Positions 63,170 through 64,000 of a stretch of DNA of 64,000 nucleotides are shown here, in pieces. The stretch comes from Harmothoe impar (lineage: Eukaryota > Annelida > Polychaeta > Phyllodocida > Polynoidae): assembly GCA_947462335.1 (NCBI GenBank), contig OX381709.1, forward strand, positions 63,356,609 through 63,420,608. Direction: 5' to 3'. Position numbers and translations under genes: made by a program. Positions within the stretch are counted from its first letter, which is position 1. Each line of letters opens with the position of its first letter. Under the pieces are notes generated by a model. It made no database searches. It worked only from the letters and a program-made list of their open reading frames with translations, and was not told the DNA's origin.

Positions 63170-63848
63170 CTCTCTCCTCCTCTTTTCCTCCCTTCTCCTA
63201 TCTCCCTTCCTTCCCCTCCTCCCTCTTTTCCACCCCTCTCTTCCTCCTTCTGTTCCTCCCCTCTCCTCTTTCTTCCTCCCATCTCCACCCTCTCCTATTT
63301 CCAAAACTATCTACATTAAAGTACTGCCTCGAAAAACGTTAAGATGTGCCTTACCTAGGGTGGCAACCATATTATGATTGTTGATACCTGTTCAACACAG
63401 GCATTACATTTGCATTCTGCTTCAGTATATCAGAGAGCAGCCACACAGTTAGCTTCTCCCATTAAACTGGTTACTTGATAATGTGTTATTTCACAGAAAA
63501 TGAATTTGAGCAACTTACCTTCCTTTCAGATTCTGTGGCTGTTACCAGAGTGTTTCTGAAAGTGCATGTGGAGGCTGCTGGACCAGATTCCGACGGGTCG
63601 TCCACAAAGTGGTGGAACACAAGGCCTTTGAGTACTTCATCCTCCTCATTATTGTGGCCAGTAGTTTTACACTGGCATTTGAGGATGCCTACCTCTACCG
63701 GAACCACGAGCTCAATAGGATCTTGACCTACCTCAACTATGCATTTGCCGCCATATTCATAGTAGAAATGTTACTCAAGTGGATCGCCATAGGATTCCAT
63801 AAGTACTTCACTGCTGTCTGGACAGTGCTTGATTTCTGCATTGTTATC
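9433..63848 (+). CDS. Voltage-gated sodium channel alpha subunit, partial (17 exons, 3' end outside window)
   Basis: Spliced CDS: 9433-10005, 47261-47475, 48080-48208, 48567-48673, 49030-49233, 49527-49732, 50472-50606, 54333-54767, 55886-55973, 58607-58833, 58978-59166, 59598-59800, 60104-60257, 60978-61266, 61558-61688, 62059-62294, 63530-63848. All introns are GT-AG and every phase joins without a stop, giving 1280 residues. The product is a pore-forming plasma-membrane channel with four six-helix repeats; DI, DII and DIII S1-S3 are here. Visible: DI S4 with R326/R329/R332/K335, DI filter Asp470 (LDFWED), DII S4 with K832/R835/R838/R841/R844, and DII filter Glu924 (CGEW). The family is certain. 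Nav1 versus Nav2 is open because the DIII filter residue is not in the window; segments such as [10 protein letters not shown] and [18 protein letters not shown] recall the Nav2/DSC1 branch from memory. The I-II linker (about 170 residues) is short compared with vertebrate Nav1. Confidence 0.95.
10006..14333 (+). other. Intron 1, segment 1
   Basis: Start of the 37-kb first intron (donor gtaggc at 10006). AT-rich, with no nested gene supported. A short tandem duplication of caactccaatttacaccga occurs at 11368-11410 and a C-rich tract at 11977-11990. Confidence 0.6.
14334..14546. mobile_element. Foldback/MITE family A, copy 2
   Basis: A second copy of the element at 4893-5106, with matching outer arms (agatagacaatggttatg / cataaccatagtctatct) and the same central gggcgacttgggcttcgccc hairpin. 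Lies in intron 1. Confidence 0.75.
14547..16761. other. Intron 1, segment 2
   Basis: No gene, RNA or clear repeat family recognised. Confidence 0.5.
16762..17428. mobile_element. Dispersed repeat family B, compact copy
   Basis: Starts with a hairpin ggctttgggaccttgtcccc and ends with cccaaagccactacggctct followed by gccgtaaaat. The whole 0.67-kb order (tttacaccacag, cccttgttcattgtta, gagtggtccagggtggctct, cctataaaaaccc) recurs in intron 9 at 56189-58470. Inverted ggctttggg / cccaaagcc at the ends suggests a non-autonomous DNA element. No coding capacity. Confidence 0.65.
17429..23855. other. Intron 1, segment 3
   Basis: No gene supported. A GC-rich, CpG-containing block at about 22600-22960 stands out from the AT-rich background. 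A 16-bp tandem duplication (ccagtggtttaagtcc) lies near 21920. Confidence 0.5.
23856..24051. mobile_element. Diverged copy of the 180-bp CAGT-ended MITE
   Basis: Aligns by eye with 2114-2293: cagtcaagtttatctaatg, ttgccacccttagcactat, gtggccgcatt and ggctggtaagagtgctt occur in the same order. Its ends have decayed and it is not within a TA microsatellite, so it looks like an older insertion. Confidence 0.55.
24052..26745. other. Intron 1, segment 4
   Basis: No gene or repeat family recognised beyond small G/C tracts. Confidence 0.5.
26754..27197. mobile_element. hAT-like MITE family C, copy 1 (8-bp TSD GTTCGGTG)
   Basis: Flanked by GTTCGGTG at 26746-26753 and 27198-27205. Terminal inverted repeats cccggggggg.actcaa / agtgccccccccgggg include an inner gtgtgcggctgg / ccagccgcacac. 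Between them are about eleven units of a 32-bp tandem repeat (cccttggtgagggggatttt ggtcaaaagtga). An 8-bp target duplication is characteristic of hAT transposons. Repetitive reading frames across it are not genes. Confidence 0.85.
27206..29390. other. Intron 1, segment 5
   Basis: No gene or repeat family supported. Confidence 0.5.
29390..30885. repeat. 134-bp satellite array with a three-unit higher-order repeat
   Basis: About eleven copies of a 129-139 bp unit, marked by tatggggtgccaactgttca, attaatgcaactacaa and gcattgtggcattcaatga. The block 29407-29813 (three units) is repeated nearly exactly at 29814-30222, giving a higher-order period of about 408 bp. The 3' units are more diverged. 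Repeated short reading frames here are artefacts. Confidence 0.9.
30886..32616. other. Intron 1, segment 6
   Basis: AT-rich, no gene or repeat family supported. Confidence 0.5.
32617..32711. repeat. (TA)n microsatellite, left flank of the 1.2-kb MITE
   Basis: About 90 bp of TA repeats ending at the terminal inverted repeat at 32712. Confidence 0.97.
32712..33892. mobile_element. 1.2-kb non-autonomous TIR element (CAGT ends, TA target) with internal minisatellite
   Basis: Left end CAGTGAAATCTCGTTATAAG and right end (complement) CAGTAAAATCTCGTTATAAG form the inverted repeat, extended by ggag. TA flanks both sides. Subterminal copies of ttataaggagca / gcaaatttcccttgcc follow. CAGT ends plus a TA target again fit pogo/Tc1-mariner. 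The interior is almost entirely an 87-bp minisatellite; there is no transposase. Confidence 0.82.
32940..33800. repeat. 87-bp G-rich minisatellite inside the 1.2-kb element
   Basis: About nine to ten units with cctttgt at 32958, 33050, 33144, 33231, 33318, 33405, 33496, 33582 and 33669. The core is cctttgtcaggacttctctg, then tgatatgggcggcctacagg, ggtgttggtacgga and a run of 8-17 G. Because 87 is divisible by three, both strands show long repetitive reading frames, which I regard as non-genic. Confidence 0.92.
33893..33968. repeat. (TA)n microsatellite, right flank of the 1.2-kb MITE
   Basis: About 70 bp of TA repeats starting at the right terminus of the element. Confidence 0.97.
33969..34974. 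other. Intron 1, segment 7
   Basis: No gene or repeat family supported. Confidence 0.5.
34975..35246. mobile_element. Foldback/MITE family A, diverged relative
   Basis: Shares the shoulder and arm motifs (gacaaaggagttcatacctaggttat, agaaagacaatggttatg, cataaccatagtctatctatta) with the copies at 4893 and 14334, but rearranged and partly duplicated. Intron 1. Confidence 0.55.
35247..39573. other. Intron 1, segment 8
   Basis: No gene, RNA or clear repeat recognised. Confidence 0.5.
39574..39847. mobile_element. Foldback element with 70-bp arms and internal 30-bp tandem repeat
   Basis: The left arm aaaggtgtcaactgtgtctc, then ccacgtggctctgg and gtgtcaaacagcta, is matched in inverse order by the right arm ending gagacacagttgacaccttt. 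Between them, 39645-39765 has four to five 30-bp units (acactgatagtagagagtca actcaagttg). No coding potential. The target duplication is not clear. Confidence 0.8.
39848..41124. other. Intron 1, segment 9, with small repeats
   Basis: No gene supported. A 95-bp inverted-repeat element lies at 40517-40611. Degenerate repeats of cttgtcgattttaagaaatg occupy about 40655-40850. Confidence 0.5.
40517..40611. mobile_element. Short foldback family D, copy 1
   Basis: Arms ctggtcaccgcccactgggc and gcccagtggacggtgaccag are nearly complementary, around a loop of about 55 bp. A related element is at 43327-43409. Confidence 0.6.
41125..41335. repeat. 42-bp minisatellite, first block
   Basis: Units of 42 bp with agaacatg at 41171, 41213, 41255 and 41297 (core gccacatagaacatgacatg, then tttgtaagtacaacctcatg). 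The period is a multiple of three, which explains a 14-residue repetitive reading frame. Confidence 0.88.
41580..41792. repeat. 42-bp minisatellite, second block
   Basis: The same 42-bp unit (ttgccacatagaacatgaca) resumes after 245 bp of unrelated sequence, with more divergence between units. The array was probably interrupted or expanded twice. Confidence 0.82.
41862..42002. mobile_element. 141-bp PIF/Harbinger-like MITE (TTA target duplication)
   Basis: Terminal inverted repeats of about 40 bp start gggccataacccattagccg and end cgggtaatgggttatggccc. TTA flanks both sides (41859-41861, 42003-42005). GGGCC-type ends with a 3-bp TTA duplication fit PIF/Harbinger. Confidence 0.75.
42006..47260. 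other. Intron 1, last segment
   Basis: No gene or RNA supported apart from foldback copy 43327-43409. A direct repeat (acttccaagcacgtg) occurs near 44030 and 44100. It ends at the acceptor tttctttcag at 47260. Confidence 0.55.
43327..43409. mobile_element. Short foldback family D, copy 2
   Basis: Arms atggccactgtccactggg and cccagtggacggtggccat, similar in sequence and spacing to the element at 40517-40611. Confidence 0.6.
47261..47475 (+). CDS. Sodium channel exon 2: pre-S1 and DI S1 (residues 192-263)
   Basis: The acceptor tttctttcag precedes [20 protein letters not shown], which matches the conserved Nav pre-S1 block. [11 protein letters not shown] and the S1 helix ([19 protein letters not shown]) follow. 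The donor is gtaagt, and the exon ends in phase 2 inside Glu263. It follows a 37-kb intron. Domain order and phase both join cleanly to exon 1. Confidence 0.95.
48080..48208 (+). CDS. Sodium channel exon 3: DI S2-S3 (residues 263-306)
   Basis: Encodes [20 protein letters not shown] (S2) and [16 protein letters not shown] (S3). The LRDxWNWLDFxVI signature is diagnostic of Nav domain I. Acceptor tattttcag, donor gtaagt; starts and ends in phase 2. The preceding intron (47476-48079, 604 bp) has U2-type ends. Confidence 0.96.
48567..48673 (+). CDS. Sodium channel exon 4: DI S4 voltage sensor (residues 306-342)
   Basis: Encodes [36 protein letters not shown], written here by parts: S3-S4 loop to residue 321, then S4 with Arg326, Arg329, Arg332 and Lys335 at every third position. 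Acceptor ttacag, donor gtatgt. I saw no second, mutually exclusive copy of this exon in either flanking intron, unlike the DI S3-S4 exon pairs of vertebrate Nav genes. Confidence 0.95.
49030..49233 (+). CDS. Sodium channel exon 5: DI S4-S5 linker, S5 and start of extracellular loop (residues 342-410)
   Basis: Starts with [14 protein letters not shown], the highly conserved DI S4-S5 linker. S5 follows ([20 protein letters not shown]), then [10 protein letters not shown] and a variable turret segment ending HLKNQ. Acceptor attgcag, donor gtaagt. Intron 4 (48674-49029) and intron 5 (49234-49526) are short and I see nothing else in them. Confidence 0.95.
49527..49732 (+). CDS. Sodium channel exon 6: DI pore loop with filter Asp470 (residues 410-478)
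   Basis: Contains the extracellular Cys-rich turret ([19 protein letters not shown], with N-glycosylation sequons NNT and NHT). [19 protein letters not shown] follows, then [10 protein letters not shown]. Asp470 aligns with the D of the DEKA/DEEA filter, and Phe471 is the aromatic site that in Nav1 affects tetrodotoxin binding. Acceptor attttcag, donor gtaagt, ends in phase 0. Confidence 0.96.
49881..49951 (-). ncRNA. tRNA-derived SINE head (degenerate), in intron 6
   Basis: On the minus strand, TAGCACAGTGGTAGAATGC (A box, complement of 49933-49943) is followed after about 33 bp by GGTTCTCGCCCC (B box, 49889-49900). Order and spacing match a tRNA promoter, but the B box is imperfect and the acceptor stem does not close well, so this is a decayed tRNA-related sequence rather than a tRNA gene. 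Confidence 0.45.
50472..50606 (+). CDS. Sodium channel exon 7: DI S6 (residues 479-523)
   Basis: Encodes [20 protein letters not shown] and [20 protein letters not shown], the pore-lining S6 helix with the conserved SFYLxNLxLAVV motif. It ends QAGK at the start of the I-II linker. Acceptor tatcctcag, donor gtaggt, phase 0 on both sides. The next intron (50607-54332, 3.7 kb) holds two inverted-repeat elements and TA microsatellites. Confidence 0.96.
51048..51365. mobile_element. 318-bp TIR element in intron 7
   Basis: Inverted ends ggccactccaaacaaaaaat + gttggtccacggattt and aaaatccgtagaccaacg + tttttttgggtgtggcc match over about 36 bp with a few mismatches. Interior non-coding. No target duplication resolved. 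Confidence 0.65.
51735..52557. mobile_element. 823-bp TIR element in intron 7, flanked by TA repeats
   Basis: Left end gaagagtttggatgcaaaac + gacataaatcca and right end ttatgtcgttttgcatccaa + actcttc are inverted repeats. The subterminal word gcaaaacgacataaatcc occurs several more times inside, in both orientations. No transposase. Short TA repeats lie on the left (51718-51734) and a long array on the right. Confidence 0.8.
52558..52735. repeat. (TA)n microsatellite
   Basis: About 175 bp of TA repeats with rare G or AA interruptions, starting directly at the end of the 823-bp TIR element. Long Ile-Tyr reading frames on both strands are artefacts. Confidence 0.97.
53592..53696. mobile_element. 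Small MITE-like repeat with CCCAGT ends
   Basis: Ends cccagtaggcac and gtgcacactggg are imperfect inverted repeats enclosing several copies of tgaatcaacattgaatcaac-like sequence. A related end (gcacacactggg) occurs near 50910. Low-confidence family call. Confidence 0.45.
54333..54767 (+). CDS. Sodium channel exon 8: I-II cytoplasmic linker (residues 524-668)
   Basis: Begins with about 28 residues almost only Lys, Glu and Arg ([20 protein letters not shown] onward), expected to form a charged single helix or coiled coil. A Gly/Ser/Asn-rich disordered segment and [21 protein letters not shown] follow; the RRMSNS part resembles a basophilic kinase site. Acceptor cttctag, donor CAG|gtgagt, phase 0 on both ends. 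The donor is the first unit of a 31-bp minisatellite. Read-through adds about 21 residues and then a stop at 54831. Confidence 0.9.
54768..55480 (+). repeat. 31-bp minisatellite made of 5' splice sites, start of intron 8
   Basis: About 23 tandem units of 31 bp: caggtgagtggggttggggt + ttacctgtaca. The first unit contains the authentic exon 8 donor CAG|GTGAGT at 54765-54773, and most later units (54799, 54830, 54861 ... 55450) repeat CAGGTGAGT or CAAGTGAGT. The unit is not a multiple of three, so use of a distal donor would normally shift frame or hit a stop. Rich in GGGG and GGTT runs. Confidence 0.95.
55886..55973 (+). CDS. Sodium channel exon 9: I-II linker (residues 669-698)
   Basis: A short exon encoding [29 protein letters not shown]. 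The acceptor has a good pyrimidine tract (ctttctctgtccaccag) and the donor is AAG|gtaggt. It starts in phase 0 and ends in phase 1, which fits exon 10 exactly to give Asp698. No transmembrane content. The phase fit and the two strong splice sites are the main support. Confidence 0.82.
57215..57371 (+). repeat. 5' LTR of the TRIM-like element
   Basis: 157 bp, TGTAAG...GTTACA. A 60-bp leader, the 73-nt tRNA-like gene, a T5 run at 57353-57357 and 14 bp to the CA end. Confidence 0.88.
57275..57347 (+). tRNA. tRNA-like gene in 5' LTR
   Basis: 73 nt from GGGGAAG to TTTCTCC+A. The acceptor stem pairs 7/7 with two G-U. The D arm is GCTC/GAGC and the T arm GTGGG-TTCGAGT-CCCGC. The A box TAGCTCAGTGG and B box GGTTCGAGTCC match consensus, and a Pol III terminator TTTTT lies 5 nt downstream. 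The anticodon arm pairs best as CTTGG/TCAGG with an 8-nt loop CTCCGGAG; a 7-nt loop would expose CCG (Arg) but leaves a poor stem. It may serve as primer and promoter rather than in decoding. CCA is not encoded. Confidence 0.7.
57373..57386 (+). promoter_or_regulatory. Primer-binding site of the TRIM-like element
   Basis: TGGTGGAGAAAGCG is the exact reverse complement of CGCTTTCTCCA (tRNA-like 3' end, 57337-57347) followed by the CCA added after transcription. It starts one base after the 5' LTR, as expected for a retrotransposon PBS. Confidence 0.85.
57617..57773 (+). repeat. 3' LTR of the TRIM-like element
   Basis: Identical to the 5' LTR except for one C-to-T change at 57767, pointing to a recent insertion. 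Confidence 0.88.
57677..57749 (+). tRNA. tRNA-like gene in 3' LTR
   Basis: Identical 73-nt copy of the tRNA-like gene at 57275-57347, with the same A and B boxes, expanded anticodon loop and downstream T5. Confidence 0.7.
58607..58833 (+). CDS. Sodium channel exon 10: pre-DII Cys cluster and DII S1 (residues 698-773)
   Basis: Encodes [11 protein letters not shown], then a juxtamembrane cluster [14 protein letters not shown] with five Cys (709-716). [20 protein letters not shown] begins DII S1, followed by [11 protein letters not shown] and the start of S2. The C-C-x-W-FQN layout is typical of Nav domain II. The acceptor attatcaag has a weak pyrimidine tract, but it is the only AG that restores phase. 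Donor CTA|gtatgt. Confidence 0.93.
58978..59166 (+). CDS. Sodium channel exon 11: DII S2-S3 and start of S4 (residues 774-836)
   Basis: Encodes [20 protein letters not shown] (S2), [17 protein letters not shown] (S3), a loop, and [10 protein letters not shown], the first two S4 charges (Lys832, Arg835). Acceptor tttgacag, donor gtaagc, phase 0 on both ends. Intron 10 is the shortest here (144 bp). Confidence 0.96.
59598..59800 (+). CDS. Sodium channel exon 12: rest of DII S4, S5 (residues 837-904)
   Basis: Continues S4 with [10 protein letters not shown] (Arg838, 841, 844), then [20 protein letters not shown] and S5 ([20 protein letters not shown]), ending [18 protein letters not shown]. The LGALGNL and IFAVxGMQL motifs are hallmarks of Nav DII. 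Acceptor tttttctag, donor gtaggt. QTWTTMK, where Nav1 usually has xxWPTLN, is one reason I lean towards the Nav2 branch. Confidence 0.96.
60104..60257 (+). CDS. Sodium channel exon 13: DII pore loop with filter Glu924 (residues 904-955)
   Basis: Encodes [20 protein letters not shown] and [16 protein letters not shown], the DII P-loop. Glu924 in CGEW is the second filter residue. [15 protein letters not shown] starts S6. Acceptor ctcgtttcag, donor gtaagt, ends in phase 0. The downstream intron carries a hAT-like MITE. Confidence 0.96.
60392..60831. mobile_element. hAT-like MITE family C, copy 2 (8-bp TSD CCTATGAG), in intron 13
   Basis: Flanked by CCTATGAG at 60384-60391 and 60832-60839. Same termini and same internal 32-bp repeat order as the copy at 26754-27197, so the array moved as part of the element. 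Lies 134 bp after exon 13 and 146 bp before exon 14. Confidence 0.88.
60978..61266 (+). CDS. Sodium channel exon 14: end of DII S6 and start of II-III linker (residues 956-1052)
   Basis: [20 protein letters not shown] is the S6 end with the conserved LNLFLALxLxSF motif. A charged linker follows ([20 protein letters not shown], then KSKSSSVE, and [20 protein letters not shown]). Acceptor ttatcgcag, donor gtaagc. Several Ser sites lie next to basic or acidic residues; phosphorylation is only an inference. Confidence 0.94.
61558..61688 (+). CDS. Sodium channel exon 15: II-III linker (residues 1052-1095)
   Basis: Encodes [20 protein letters not shown], then [24 protein letters not shown]. Hydrophilic, with no transmembrane segment. 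Acceptor atgtttgtag, donor gtaagg. The two-base start completes Lys1052 and the exon ends in phase 0. Support is the exact phase fit on both sides. Confidence 0.82.
62059..62294 (+). CDS. Sodium channel exon 16: II-III linker with Cys cluster (residues 1096-1174)
   Basis: [20 protein letters not shown] resembles the KIAEAFNRI block of Nav II-III linkers. An acidic/basic stretch rich in Asp, Glu and Lys follows, and the exon ends [10 protein letters not shown]. Acceptor gatgtttctag, donor gtaagt, ends in phase 2 within Thr1174. The following 1.2-kb intron is mostly a pyrimidine-rich tract. Confidence 0.9.
62470..63295. repeat. Pyrimidine-rich (CCTCT)n-like tract in intron 16
   Basis: About 825 bp almost without purines on the + strand, with repeated words ccctctcctccctctcttcc and cccctctcccattcttccct, and a pure (CT)n run at about 63130-63164. 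It starts about 175 bp after exon 16 and stops about 235 bp before exon 17. Long Ser/Leu/Pro or Arg/Glu/Gly frames on both strands are artefacts. Confidence 0.95.
63530..63848 (+). CDS. Sodium channel exon 17: DIII S1-S3, last exon in window (residues 1174-1280)
   Basis: Begins [17 protein letters not shown], the second half of a Cys cluster split by intron 16. [20 protein letters not shown] and [20 protein letters not shown] (S1) follow, then [17 protein letters not shown] (S2) and [14 protein letters not shown] (S3). VEHKxFExFI and ALAFED-like motifs are typical of Nav domain III. Acceptor cctttcag, donor ATC|gtgagt at 63849. The gene continues beyond the window. Confidence 0.95.
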
Positions 63849-64000
63849 GTGAGTTTAGATCAAATTTACTTCCATTTGACTATGCAAAATAGGGTTTTAG
63901 ATAAATCATCTATATGGTTACGTAGAGGTTAGATTTTGAAATTAGTTATCAATTTAAAATTTTGTTATCAATTTAAACTTCCTTTTTTAATGATAATATA

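Noticed and set aside
62469..63377. 302-codon Ser/Leu/Pro frame and antisense Arg/Glu/Gly frames
   Set aside because: Translation of a pyrimidine-rich simple repeat within intron 16.

Overview
This is a eukaryotic, animal nuclear window. It is AT-rich, with short protein-coding islands separated by long introns full of transposon remnants and tandem repeats. The one clear cellular gene is on the + strand: the 5' two thirds of a voltage-gated sodium channel alpha subunit. Seventeen exons join with fully consistent reading phases into 1280 codons: the N-terminus, all of domain I, all of domain II, the II-III linker, and S1 to part of S3 of domain III. The window ends in intron 17, so the rest of domain III, domain IV and the C-terminus lie beyond it. 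The filter residues present are Asp (DI) and Glu (DII). The DIII residue that separates Nav1 (DEKA) from Nav2 (DEEA) is outside, though several segments look more Nav2/DSC1-like to me. The organism is an invertebrate metazoan, probably marine. I cannot place it further from sequence alone.

Layout. 1-8000: upstream DNA with a 5'-truncated non-LTR retrotransposon, a promoter-like repeat cluster just before it, a pogo/Tc1-like MITE in a TA microsatellite, and foldback elements. 8000-9432: GC-richer 5' flank with CCAAT and YY1-like motifs. 9433-10005: exon 1. 10006-47260: a 37-kb first intron holding satellites, minisatellites and several MITE families. 47261-50606: domain I exons. 50607-58606: the I-II linker exons and three repeat-rich introns. 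58607-60257: most of domain II. 60978-62294: DII S6 and the II-III linker. 63530-63848: start of domain III.

The most unusual object is in intron 9 at 57215-57773. It is a 559-bp LTR element (TRIM-sized) with 157-bp terminal repeats running TG...CA, a 4-bp target duplication, a purine tract and a primer-binding site. Each LTR contains a complete 73-nt tRNA-like gene with A box, B box and a T5 Pol III terminator. The primer-binding site is a perfect 14-nt complement of that same tRNA's 3' end plus a post-transcriptional CCA. The element therefore appears to carry the gene for its own reverse-transcription primer. A second striking feature is a 31-bp minisatellite at the start of intron 8, which repeats the authentic 5' splice site about 23 times.
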